The position numbers and the translations under genes were made by a program. Shown here one piece after another: positions 45,185-58,000 of a stretch of DNA of 64,000 bases (position 1 is its first letter; the number at the start of each line of letters is the position of its first letter). The notes below the pieces were generated by a model. It was not told where the DNA came from. It ran no database searches and saw only the letters and a program-made list of their open reading frames with translations. The stretch is from Ischnura elegans (lineage: Eukaryota; Arthropoda; Insecta; Odonata; Coenagrionidae), in contig NC_060251.1 in the NCBI RefSeq assembly GCF_921293095.1, positions 91,870,566-91,934,565 of the forward strand, written 5' to 3'.

Positions 45185-48100
45185 ATGTCGGCGCCCACGC
45201 ATCATCCAGACCGTGATTTGGATTTATCAAATTCTAGCAGAGGAGTTTGGCTAGTCAAGGTAATGTGTGTCTCTGCTTATGTATTTTAATTGCCTTATTT
45301 CGTTTGATTAATCGTATTAATTTATTTTTCTCAGGTTCCTAAGTATATTGCAAATAAATGGGAAAAGGCGCCTGGAAATATAGACGTCGGTAAATTGAAG
45401 ATTACCAAGTAAGACTTACATTAACGGTGCAATGTTGATTTATCGTATTTAATTGTTTTACTTACAATTTTAGATTTTACCCATAGTTTAGTTTACCATT
45501 TAGTTTTACGTCGGCTTAACTTAGGGCGGGGGACAGCATAACCTTTAAAGAACCTATGTTGTTGGTGAGTTTAATACCAAATCTACTGGGGGTCGATTGT
45601 CGTTGGGTGTCTTCCCTCTCCTTTTGGGTCTCATACAAATCCTTGGTGGCTATGCTTTACGTGATTAATTTGGTTTAAAAAACTCATATTCATTATATTT
45701 CCGTCTAAAAAGGTATTAAAGTCATTTTTTACGTAGTGTTTTCTTTCATATTCTAGACCCCCAGGACAGAAAGCCCAAGTGTCGTTAACACTGTCCGAAT
45801 CCGTTTTATGTATGAAGGAACCAAATGAAGAGACCATTCCCAAAGAGCATCGCCTAGATGTTTCCACTGTCACGCGTCTGAGTCTGGGAGTTTTCTCTCA
45901 TGTTACTCGTATGTTACCAACGTTTATCATTCTATGCATTTAATCATTTGCCATACAATGCAGTAATCTCCCGTTGACGTATTATGTATGTTATTTGATG
46001 TCATGCCTTATTTCCAGCTTCAGCCAATTCAGATTCTGTGGTGCCAGAAACAGAAAAGTTAGCAATGGAAGGAAGGATCGTGCAGAAGTTGGAATGTCGT
46101 CCATATGGTACATTATTGTGCCGTTTGTATGCTTAATGCATTGCTTATACTTTGATATTGACAGATCTCTTATATTTTAGCGGACAACTGTTACATGAAA
46201 CTAAAACTGGAGTCCATCCGGAAAGCTTCTGTGCCTACTAGACAAGTTCAGCAATTGGATAGAATTGTCCAGAATTACAAGCCAGTATCTGATCATAAAC
46301 ACAATGTAAGATATTTTTTGTAGTCCTTATTGTCACTATTGGTCTTATATTTGGCCACAGCAAAGTAATGATCACTTGAATTCGGTAATGTAGAATATTC
46401 AGCCATTTCGATTGTGTGTTATTCAAATCTAATATGAAAGCAAAATATTCTATCAGTAGCATCTACACCAGGGGTTGTTCTGTAAAAGATAACAAAACTG
46501 TTGGCACTTTTGATTCACTGATTCTGAAGGCCTATTATAATGGACATATTAATTTGTATATGTATAAATGCAAAAAACTTACAGTACAAGTGTATGAACA
46601 GCAAATATAATTTCTTACATTGTGCACGTATTGATCCAGTCCACTACAATAGGAGGGATCACTCAAAATTAAAAATTGGTTTTCGTTATTTAAAACCAAA
46701 AAGATACTAATGAAAAACACACACGCCAAATTTTAGAGCTCAAATTCGATTTTTAACCGAGATAAGTAGCTTTGAAAGTCCGCTAGGAGCTTCGGCCACG
46801 CCCACGGCGCGAAACGTATTTCCATTGGCTGGCGCCGCGTGACGTGTGAACCTCATGAATGTCGCGAGAGTAATGCTTGAAGAAGCCGTAAACACACTGC
46901 GTTCGTGGAAATAGTGGCCTAATGTTCATCGACATGGCGAAACACAATGTTAATTTTGTTCTGGCAGATACTAGAAGTGTACTGACATTATTAACACGGA
47001 CTCTGGACAATTATTTGTATAAAAAATAATCATTTCATTGAAATGAAACTTCTTAAGATGAAATGTTTACACTTTTGAAAGAGACAGCAATCACGACAAA
47101 TATCGTGGATGTTTTAATTTGTGGATTTACCATCATATAATCCTTTACTTATTACTGGTTTTTAGTTTCCGGACGTAAATTGTGAAATAAATGAACAAAT
47201 GTGCTATAGTTAAAGCTGTTTTCTTGCCCTCTGAAAGGAGGAAATTCGGGTTTCTCACCGTTTCTTTTAGAATTAACATTCAGATTTCGTTGGAACAGCA
47301 TTTTTTAAAGCAGAGGTCTCGCTTTGGTCCACCTATGTTCCTGATAAATGTTTAAGTCAGTTTTGTACTATGAAAAAGTTATCCGTGTTTATTATTTATT
47401 ACTATTTGTTCTTCTATTTATAGACCTGGCGGCACCGGGAGTCAAATGTGCTTATTTCTGTTTATCGTGAGTAATTCGATATCATAGTGTTCCTGGAGTA
47501 CAAATTTGAGATTATCATGTATTAGTTTGTACTATTTGGCACATAACCAGGTTAGCGTCGAAGACCCTTTCCGTTGCAGTGGTTGGCTTTTAATGTGCAA
47601 GGTAGAAACAAAGAGTGAACACGAGAGCAAATATGCAGTAAATGCACGCGAAATAATCATTATATCCAACATAAATTGAAGCAGAATGATATATTTGCAA
47701 TTAAAAAGTAAAATTTCCCGTTGAGTGCGTATATAATTAAGCACCTACGAAATTTTTGCGATTTGTGGTCAAAGACAACAAAAGGAGTAATGGAAACTAA
47801 ATCTCTTTGAGAAGCAGAAGAGATTTACATTAAAATGGCCCTCACACATGCTAAAACAGCCTATTTATGAAGGAATATGCAGTCTCCGTGCAGCGTCGCA
47901 CCACCGCCTTCCCCGGTCTGGGTCGTTTGGCACCACAAAAAATACTTTTCTGGCGTTTAACGAGAGGTAAATTCACATCTCGGCACACAATAATATACAT
48001 AAGGTTTCCTACCACTCATTTAAAATTCTCCGTTTTATCTAGTATTTACTTATACTCGAAATAACGTATACGACAATGCACTCCTTATGAAGGCGATGCG

Positions 48101-49247
48101 GACATCATAAGGTTCACACGTCATCAACATGGCGTCGCCCGAGAAATACGTTTTTGGCGCGGAATTCAAGTTGAAACTTCAAACTGCTCTAGGGGAGAAA
48201 TTATTCTGCGCTCAATGGTAAAATTTGGTGAGAGCCTTTCTTACACCCAATGCTTTATAAATCAGACAAAATATTTGGTAGTGTAATCCCTTCTATTGTT
48301 CACTACATATTTAACTAATAGTGGGTATTAATTTATGTTGTAAGTTGGCCTTAAGAGTGGTTCTTGATACCAATTAAATAATTAATATGTAGGAAGTTGA
48401 CTCAAGTAATCACTGTGGTGGTAGATCCAGGGCATGCCATATTATGTTGGGGAAAGTCACAGGTTATTTAATTCTCTCCTGCCAAAAGATGAGGGCATTA
48501 TACATTTTTCAATGCAGCTGGAAGTATCTGCCCAACTTAATATTCTCAGATTCCGCTGATGTCGTTCTATTATATGCCCTAGGTTACTGCTACAATTTCA
48601 ATGCAATAAATGGAAATATGAGTTTGAAATTCACTATGAATAATAATTTGTTTTATGTACTCATACTTCATTCTAACCATTCTGATTGTGCCTCTTATTT
48701 CCAGATTGAGTATGAAGAAAGGAAGAAAGCTGAAGGCAAAAAGGCACGTGATGATAAAGATGCTGTGTTGGAAATGCTTTTTGCTGCATTTGAGAAGCAC
48801 CAATATTATAACATCAAGGATTTAGTGAAGATAACTCGTCAGCCCATAGTAAGTATTTTTTTAATAAGTTAGGAAACCTAGAAATTACCTAGAAAAAAGT
48901 GAAGATGATATTAACATGTAATAACTCTCATATGTTCACATTGATGAAAATGTTGCACCCTCGAAATTTTACTGAATTCATAGTTTCTCTTCTTATTTTC
49001 TTGATTTTAATTTTGTGACAATGTTATTAAAAATATGTGTTCAAAACTATTTGATCCCTTCATGGTTCTCTGGTGCAGTTGGCATTATCAGTGTGCCTTC
49101 AATTTCATGCATCCTTTTCTTTTGCAGGTGTATTTGAAGGAAATTCTTAAGGAGGTGTGCAATTACAATTTGAAAAATCCCCATAAAAATATGTGGGAGC
49201 TGAAACCGGAGTATAGGCATTACAAAGAGCCAGAGCCTGCTGAATAA
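45185..49247 (+). CDS. GTF2F2: General transcription factor IIF subunit 2 (TFIIF beta/RAP30)
   Basis: Seven exons: 45185-45259, 45335-45408, 45757-45908, 46018-46107, 46181-46305, 48705-48848 and 49128-49247. All have GT-AG borders and matching phases, giving 259 residues (human 249). TFIIF binds RNA polymerase II with GTF2F1 and stabilises the preinitiation complex in the nucleus. The N-terminal dimerisation domain starts MSAPTHHPDRDLDLSNSSRG and continues GVWLVKVPKYIANKWEKAPG. The middle has the TR-LSLG-FS and GRIVQKLECRP boxes. The C-terminal winged helix reads FAAFEKHQYYNIKDLVKIT and VYLKEILKEV, ending WELKPEYRHYKEPEPAE. All canonical segments are present with no break. Intron 5 (2.4 kb) holds an inverted-repeat element. 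The ATG is the first in frame and matches the family start. Confidence 0.97.
46720..48225. mobile_element. Inverted-repeat element in GTF2F2 intron 5
   Basis: GGCGCGAAACGTATTTC, CGTGACGTGTGAACCTCATGA and nearby words at about 46805-46860 recur in inverted form at about 48095-48170 (TCATAAGGTTCACACGTCAT, GAAATACGTTTTTGGCGCGG). The arms are imperfect. The GC-rich arms contrast with the AT-rich interior. Precise ends and a target duplication were not found. Confidence 0.55.
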
Positions 49248-49346
49248 TTGAAGAATTTTAGGAAGACTGATTTATGATGATGTACAATATTTTGTATTTA
49301 TTGAGAAAAATGTTTTGGAGACAAGGTTTAGGAACTATTGAGTGTC

Positions 49347-49352
49347 AATAAA
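49347..49352 (+). terminator. Poly(A) signal of GTF2F2
   Basis: AATAAA lies 100 bases after the GTF2F2 stop codon, followed by a TTATTTTGACGTG stretch. Position and hexamer fit a normal cleavage signal. Confidence 0.85.
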
Positions 49353-52069
49353 ATTATTTTGACGTGATGTTAGTTCTTTTCGTATTTTTTTGAAGTCTCA
49401 CCACACATTTATATAAAGAACGTGGGCATATGAGAAAACCAATTCATGTCACTTCACAAATTGGGCACTTTCCTTTGTGTATGATATGCTGTTGGTTTTG
49501 TGGTATACTCCATATCAAATAATATGGGCAAAACTTGAGTAGGTGGAGGAATTCAATCATTTGAAAGAAAATAGTCACAGCAGCAGGGATATCAAAAAGA
49601 GAATTTCATTAGATGAAGAGGTGTTTGTAAACGGGGAAAGCTGATGAGAGGATCCTTGAGTAAGAGTGTATAGAAAGGGCTACGGATGATTTTAATCTGA
49701 AGGAGTGCTTATGCATGAGGAAGATAAAAGACAGGATAGGTCGTGGTGTGTATCAGGAGAAGCATTGAAGGTAGAATGAAACTAGAGGAATAGGAAATGC
49801 ATGATAGATTGGGCAAGGAGAGTCAACTTTTAGGGAAGATACTGAGGAAAGAGAGGTCCGGATGGAGTAATAAGTAAATCGGGAGGTAGAGAACCGGTTA
49901 TACAGATGTAAAAAATGGAAGGGAACAGACCTAACGGGATCGGAGAGGGAGGTAAACTGTTGGAGAGGGGACAGGCAAAAGGGATGTGTAAAATATGTAG
50001 TGTGGTTACTAAATGAGTTGGAAATGCTAAAAACTGTGTTCGAGGGAAGAATTTTTATCAAGTGGAGAATAGGTTGGAGAATTTGATTATTGTGAATTGA
50101 AGCTAGTTCAGTTTGAGAACAACAACTCATAATTAGGAAGAATGTAAAAACTTCAACGCGTTTACATGAATATTTTTAAGTATGCAGATGCTAGGGAATA
50201 CAGTTGGGATCAAGGAACAAAATATGTATTAATACTTAGGGGATACATGTAATAGAAAGATCATTTTACTACTCTGAGCACCAGTCTTGGGAGAATTTGT
50301 ACTACCTACATAAATAAGCATGTGTATCTTTATCCTGTCTCAAAATAATTTTACCATGGTTTAGTTGAAAACTTAATGTACCACTGCAAAACTGTTTGAG
50401 AAAATATATATACATACCTTTGTCAAAATGCATGTGGTCATCCATATCAAAATTCCATTTGGCCAAAGTGAAGATGACCATATGGAACTGATGTTGGTGT
50501 CCATAAGGCATTATTTGACACAGTCTGTGAGGACTGATAAGGACAATGTGGAACTTGGGTCTTGATCTAAATCTGCGTGGCCAATGTGGAAGGTTATTCT
50601 ATGCCCACATCAACCACTATAATCATTTTTCCCATCACTACCATTCACAATAACTCAACATTTGTCAACATACCATTTATTTTATACGAATTACTAAGAA
50701 AGCCTCAAAGATTATTCAATATATAGGTTATAGTTCGCTTCACCTCAACTAGTAGCATAGCGATGGGGGTTCCAGATTCCCCCCCCCCCCAAATAAAGAA
50801 ACACTTTTACTTTTTTTCTCAAATAAAAAGTAAATACTGGAAAAACATGAATTCACAAAAGATTTATTTGAAAAATGAAAGTGTTTCAACTAAGAAAATT
50901 GCTTTAAAACACTACTTAGTACCCTGTTTTTCAAAAACTTTCCCCTTTATTGGTTTTGAACCTCCACCAAAACAAAATCCCTTGCTACTTCACTGACCTC
51001 AACCAAATAGAAGGGACTTTTGAAAGATCTGAGAATTTGTGAAATTGCATGAATCCAGCTCAAGAACTGTACTGTAATATTGGCACATATGGGGCGATGG
51101 GGAACAATGTGGACAACTGAGGGGTCTCATTGCGTTTACCTCATTGTCCACATATATCCCCATTATTTTTCTTCACCGGCCACATCATGATTGTAGATTT
51201 GATATGGATGTATTTTAACTGTGGACTATATCTCTATCGGAAGCTGTAGCCCGTACCATTATCTACAGATTACAAGAAAAAAACAAAATAAATTTGGTAA
51301 AACAAAATTGGGGAAAATATATATAGGTAACATTAAAAGATATTTTTGGAAAATTGAATTTAAAAACAATAATTAGACTAAAAAATAAGAAAACGTTTAA
51401 TAATAAAACAACAATGATTTACGAAGGTAAAAAATAGTTTGTTAAACTTCTAAAAGCAATTTAAGAAGCAATTAAAGATACCTTCAGACAAGTCCAAAGG
51501 ATTTTAGTGGGAGTACCATGAAATTACAATGTATTTTTTAATTGCTTCTCTTATATATGTGATATAAAAATGCATATTTTGTAATTAATAATAATAATCT
51601 ATACTGGCTCCTCAAGGGCAATAATTATCATGTCCAAGGTAATAACAGTAGCGACAATGGCAAATAAATTTCTCATATTTCAAAATTAGCGCCTTCGCCG
51701 TGCCCGAAGGAGCTAATAGTCACGAATGTGTTTTTTAAGCCTATAAAGTATTGATTATAAATAAGTAGCCCACCTGAGAAAACAAGGCTACAAAAATCAT
51801 ACTACTTTTAAAAAACATAGTATAGAACTATGACACAATCGAGCATTTCTCAATGGATTAATTTCAAGCAAAAAGTCGCCTGATGACAAAAATTTCAAAA
51901 TGTCCGTGAGTGATCAGTCGGTCACTGGTTCGTTGAGTAAGAAATATTGCGAAACTATAGAATTGGTGTGCAGCACTGCTAAAAGAGTAACATAATCTGT
52001 TCCCTTCACACCACTTTTAATAAGTTAAGGACACTTTTGGTGAACTCTCGAATAAAAAGTGCGACGACT
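49353..52069. other. Intergenic, mostly unrecognised
   Basis: This separates GTF2F2 from the BED/BESS gene. It includes a probable G/C-tract MITE remnant at about 50755-50990 (TAGCGATGGGGGTTCCAG then a C-run). It also has an inverted pair ATGTGGACAA/TTGTCCACAT near 51108-51164. A long minus-strand open stretch at 49753-50130 has simple, Ser/Phe-rich content and no domain. Confidence 0.4.
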
Positions 52070-55000
52070 ATGTCTGAACGAAATACGTCTTCCCGGAGTG
52101 AAGTGTGGCAGTATTTTCATAAGCTAGGCATTCGTGAAGCCCAATGTAAGATCTGCAAAGCCATTATACAAAAAAAGGGAAGCACATCGTCTCTCTGGGG
52201 ACATTTGAGAGCCCGACATGTTTCTCTAAAAACGAACCATCCGTCCATCCAGCAAAACGAACCGTCGGAAGTTGACAAATATTCCACCACGAATGATTCC
52301 ACCCCGAACAACCGTGACAGGTAAGATAGAGGCTAGGCTTTGCGCCAACTACGAATTGTGTATCAGTAACAAGAGGATTAAGGGCAGAAAAAAATCTAAT
52401 TGACACCTACATTTTTCCGTGGGTTATGCCTGCATTTCAATTGGTTAATTGTTTCTTATTATGAGAACGTAAGAAGTTTGGCTAGGAAAAAATCTTGCTT
52501 GGTGCGTAATTGATGCTGCTTATCATTTCGAATATTGAGAAATTTGATTAGATCGCCTGCAAATGGAGCTTTTAAGACTTATGTACCTTATCGAAGAAAG
52601 AGCATCCACTCAAAACTGGCGGGGTACTGTAAAATACTATTAAAGTCGGTACCTATTTACCTCAAAAATGTACCTATATTGAATTAGCTTTGTAAAAAAG
52701 AGGCTGATGAACTTAAGCAGTGGTCTCGTTTTATGTAAATTTAAATAATTGCAATAGAAATGAATACTTAACATTAATGCAAAGTGTTTACCATAAAATG
52801 AAATGCATAAAATTGATATCATCAAATTCTATTCCTCCTTAAATATTTTTAGAGACCCACTTATCATTGACGGCTCCGGCTCCGAGACATCAGAGGCAAA
52901 AATCGAAGAAGAATATAGCCGTGAGGAGCAGACATGGGTGATACCAGATGAATATGAATCAGCTGAAGATCCAAGTGAGGAGTCTTTAACTGAGAAAAAT
53001 CAAACAGTGTCCACAAATTCCATTCCAATCAAAATAACAGGTTAGTTTTAAATGAACTAGTAAATTTACCTAGCTTTCCCCAAGGCCTGAGAGGTAAAAT
53101 AATTAATGGTTTGGGACTTCAATTTTTTACTTAATACTATTAGTAGGTACTCCATGGAAACCTACCTTAATCGATAGAATTTTTAAATAATATTATTTAT
53201 TTATTGTTCCGTTGGTCAAGGAAATTTGACATAGAACATGGTCATGAAAACATAAAAATATACACTTTACACAATATAGACACATATTATATTTCAAGAT
53301 ACTCTAATCATAGCATTAGAGTTGGTCACAAAAGTATTCATTAACACAGTAGTAAACTTTATTGAGCAACATTTTCTTTAATTGACATTTGAATGTGTGG
53401 GGAGATATAATTAACTTAATTGATTGGGGCAATTTATTGTATATAAGGGAAGCAGAGTGAAGCGGTCCATGTTGAGCAGCAGTCAGGTTATAACTGTGCA
53501 GATGAATGTGGTTCTTGGAGCGAGTGGAGTGCTGATGAATGGTGGAACTTAGTGGAAACAGAGAGGGATTGTTTTTTGCAAAGGTGCAACATTGCAAAAT
53601 ATACAAACAGGGTAGAGTAAGTATATTTAGTGCTCTGAAGAGAGGTCTTCCAGGTGCTCTGATAGATACCCTAGCAATGGCTTTAATTGATCTTTTTTGG
53701 AATGAGAAGGCTTTAGTTGCAGCACTACTGTTACCCCAGAAGATAATTCCATAAGACAGGTGGGAATGAATTGCAGCATAATAGACTAATTTCAAAGTGT
53801 CAGTGGAGGTGATCGAGGCTAGTTTCCTTAACATGAAGATACCGGTTGAGATTTTCTGTATAACTTTATTAATATGGAAAGACCAGTCAAGATCTTCTCT
53901 AAGGTGGAAGCCAAGAAAACCAAGCCAAGTATTATACCTCTGCCTATGGAAATCATTGTTAAATCAAGTTTATAAGAACATTTAATTATTAATAATTTTA
54001 TATTTAGCATGAATGATTTGAACTAACCCTGTATGTCATAGTAGAAATAGATGAGTGATAACAATTTGAAAAATTCCTCCCATCACTGCAGTGCCAGAAG
54101 AAGATTCTGGTTGTGAAAGTTCAGAGTGTGATACAGGGATGCCTATCAATGCCTAATCTCTTCCTAGTGTACAAGGAGAAGTAGAAAGGCCGAGAAGAGT
54201 AAGATGTTAAGTGGCAAAATATCTAGACCTTGGGGGGGGGGGGGGGGGGGGGTGGCCAAGATGGGTGGGAGGTTAAGTAATGAGCACTTTCACCAATTTC
54301 ATTTTATTAGTGATTGTGATATAATTTGAAAAATAAGAAGACCTGTACATATTTTTCTGTTTTTTGATCTGCCATCTACTAGTTGAGCTGTTAGCAACAA
54401 AACACCAAGGGCCTTCACCATTTTGCAAATAAGTTGATGATGTCACAAACTCATGTGGAGTGTGATGTTGTTTCTATATTATTCCTCAGCTTTGAGTATG
54501 GGCATCACATGACTTGTTGTTATTTACAACCTTGTGAGGGATTCCTTTTCTCGATGAAAGTCTGTTACTATATGTGAAAAATGGGTCATAAGTCTATCAA
54601 TGTCACCAACTCTTAAAAAGAGGGCTGCAACTTTCTTTTTTTACATATGAGAAAATGCCTGAATGGGGAAGATATATTTTTTGTTGTAACTTACCTTTAA
54701 ACCCCCTTTCCTTCGCCTGAAACCTTTGTTGTGTCCCAAATGTCAGAATGCAGCATAGATCAATCATCGACCCGAGTAACTAGGCTTTGAGCTGTACCCA
54801 GTGGCGGCTGGTGGTAATTTATCTAGGGTGTGCATTAGAGCAGATATAGGATGATTTAATTATATTATGTTAATCCTAATCCATGAGCATCATATTTCGT
54901 CGTAATAGAATACATAGCAAGCAAAACATATCACTGGTACACTCTACCCTTAAAATTGCATGAACAGAAATAATATTAGCATGTATGAAAATAATTATTT

Positions 55001-58000
55001 TCAACACACCTTTACAAGTGACGGTAGTTGAAATTCATTCTCTTTTCCTTACACCCTATGAGGAAGTAGTGTAGAAAACGGCTATACAGATGGCTCTGTA
55101 GACGGACTAGGATCCTGGGCGCAGGTAGTGTAGGTGGCGGCTACACCACTACACTACCTGCTAGTCAGTCACCAAAAACATGCGCGTGCGCATTCGCATG
55201 GTTTTGAGTCTGCTCCCATCGCCCCTTTGAACAGCACATACCCCCCCCGCTTACCTCGTCCCGCCAGAGCTCCCTCAAGCGATCGCACAGACCGAAAATG
55301 CGCCCGGCATGATGCCACGGGATCGCACATTAGTAGAGCGGTGAATTCGAAAAGGAGATAGCTGTAGCGTTCGGAGGCTCATGTTTCTTGCATATGCAGA
55401 CAGTACTTTTATCCTTCGCGTTGCAAAGGAATAGTTTTCTTTTATAATTTATTCATCTTTGGGTGTGCACTTGCTAACATGCGTATACGCACGCGCCGCC
55501 ACTGGCTGTACCCATCTGCAAAGAGTACAACTGCATTCCACACAGGCGGCCCAATAAGAAAAACCTTTACACATTTGAATGCCACCACAGCTTTGGTGGA
55601 CGTCTGCCAAAGTTATTATGCCTGGCCGGTGAACCAACTGACCGACCCTTCGAATGAACACATGGCCGTTAAATCTCCTCTTCACTCCAGACGTGACATT
55701 CTGGAGGGTTCTCATACTGAAGATCCCTCAAGGATCAATAAGTGAAATACTATGACTGTTTCCACCCAGAACCTTAAAGCTGGAGGAGGAAAGGACGACA
55801 TACATAACACCTTGGAAAGGCTTGCTCATTCCGATGACCAGTAGAGCTGCTCTGGCAGAATTAATTCTCAGCCACCCCTGCCAGGTGGATCGAAGGGTAG
55901 GAGCCTGATGAAAGGTCCATTTATGTGCTTTATCCGAAGCATTGGGCAAACAGTTGAGTAAACAGAATTTTCTTACAACCATATTACACGTAGATAGCAC
56001 TTTAAATGTTCTCATCAAGGGACTAACAAAATTTTGTAGTCTAAGAAATGGCATACGATTGGTGTTTTCTGCTGTTTATGTAGTTCCTACTTTCATATTG
56101 CTATGATTTGTAACAGTTGACTTATTTATGCGTGGGAATTTTTGCATCAGATAGGTACATATACCAAATTGTAGTCATGAAGAAAAATCTTGCTCATAAA
56201 AAATGAGTGACCTTTGCTTACTACTGTAGAGAATTTATTCCTGCAATTCTATGAATGACCTTTCTTTGCAACTATTTCTCTGTTTTTCTAGCTGAATTAC
56301 CAATGTTCTCTCTCCAATAAAGAGGTGTGATCAAGTTTATCAACTAGCCTGTGAATAGTGATTGGTTTAATCTAGCCATTGTCTTTTCAAAAATCTATCC
56401 AGTTAACTGCCAAATGTGTATTAACACATTTAGTGTGGGCCCGATTTTCATGGTAGTCGTCAGAATCGGCCGATGAAATAAGAAAGAAAAGAGATATGAA
56501 GTGAAACACTTTGCACTTTCCACATAAAAATTTTACTACACTAGAGTCGACATGTTTCACTGCACTGCAGCATTATCAAGACTCTCCATGTCTGACATGA
56601 GTCTTGATAATGCTGCAGTGCAGCGAAACATGTCAACTCTAGTGTAATAAATTTTTATGTGGAAAGTGCAAAGTGTTTCACTTCATATCTCATAATGGAT
56701 CTCCACAAAGTATCTGCCTCATCCATCCAATTCAAGAAAGAAGAAAAGAGAAGAGGTTTTCGCACCATAACTTCCTTTCAAATACTGCTATTTACAAAGG
56801 GAGCACACTGGTCGAAAGATGGAAGCTTGCTGAAGGCCATGAACATGATCGGAAGACTCAGAAGTGGATATTAGTCACGTACAGAGGCAGAGAAAGGCCT
56901 TCCCATCCGACCAGCAGAGCATGTTAATTGACGTGCTCTGCATCTCGGCTTGGACGGGACCACGTCAATTGACGTGCTCAGTGCTGAATGTGTTAAAACA
57001 TTTGCATCATTTCTTGATAAAAGCTTTCGCAGCTCATGGTGATTATAGAGAGGTATACACCCGTATGTCTCCCTTTAATCATTTGCATCATGTACAGCTA
57101 GATATCTCTCCTACACTCCTTTTTGAGGCATTTACGTATGTGATTGGTGCCTAACTGAAATGTGCATTGTGGATGAAATGCTTTGCAGGAAACCATTCAG
57201 GCACAATAAAGTAGGTGATAGGTATGTGACAGTATGGTAAAGCATATGTGCTGGTTTTGAAAAAGAATAAAATTTTAGATTGGATTTTATATAGAAACAA
57301 TTCCACTTACATGAGAGGAAATTGATCCAAGAAAAAATTAATAATTGCTAAAATTTATATGGAAAAGTTATAGTTTCAGTCCATGAGTTACATCAATATC
57401 AGTTATTAATTATATTTTTTATGAAAACAGAAAACAAGTTCTAAAAATAGAATTAATCCTCTAGCTTTTACTAAATCATGAGTCAATTTCCACAAAGTTA
57501 TTTTGCAACAAATTAAATTTCTGTAATCTTTGAAGTTGTCTCACTAACTTGGCTCTCGCTTCCTTTGAAATGGGGATGGAAGCGAAGGCTCTGATTCATC
57601 ACGCATGCAGTTTATGGTTAGATGTACTGAAAGAAGGGCTGGATATGTGGAAAAAGAGGTCAAATTTCACTCGACAGTCTACTGCCCCAATGGCAATACA
57701 AGGGAGTGGTTGTATTACTACAAATAAATAAGGGTGATGGGTTAAATAAATAAGGGCTGAAGAATCTAACTCATGCCACATCCTGTGTACCTGGTACGAG
57801 GCTCTGCCAAGTTTAAAAATGTCCACATTGTGCTGCACCCAATCATCCTTCATTAACACATTCAGTCCTGTCCAAGCTGAGATACGGAGCATGTCAATTG
57901 ACCTGCTCTGCTGGTCGGGCCGGGAGGCCTTTCTCCGCCTCTTTTGAACATATCTGTACGTGACTAATACCCTATTCCGAGTCTTCCGACCGTGTGCATG

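Larger units (their letters stand above)
56425..56992. mobile_element. piggyBac-type MITE, copy A, split by a fold-back insertion
   Basis: It is flanked by TTAA (56421-56424, 56993-56996) with ends CACATTTAGTG and, inward from the right, CACATTCAGCAC. A perfect 16-base palindrome, CACGTCAATTGACGTG, sits just inside the right end. It matches copy B (57857-58158) in inverse orientation (for example AAATACTGCTATTTACAAA), apart from the insertion at 56496-56746. Confidence 0.8.

Noticed and set aside
49753-50130. 125-codon minus-strand frame
   Set aside because: Low-complexity Ser/Phe/His content from a purine-rich strand bias; no homology recognised.
55134-55745. Several open frames of 75-88 codons on both strands
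   Set aside because: They lie in or across the end of the hAT-type MITE and overlap on both strands; GC-rich chance frames.
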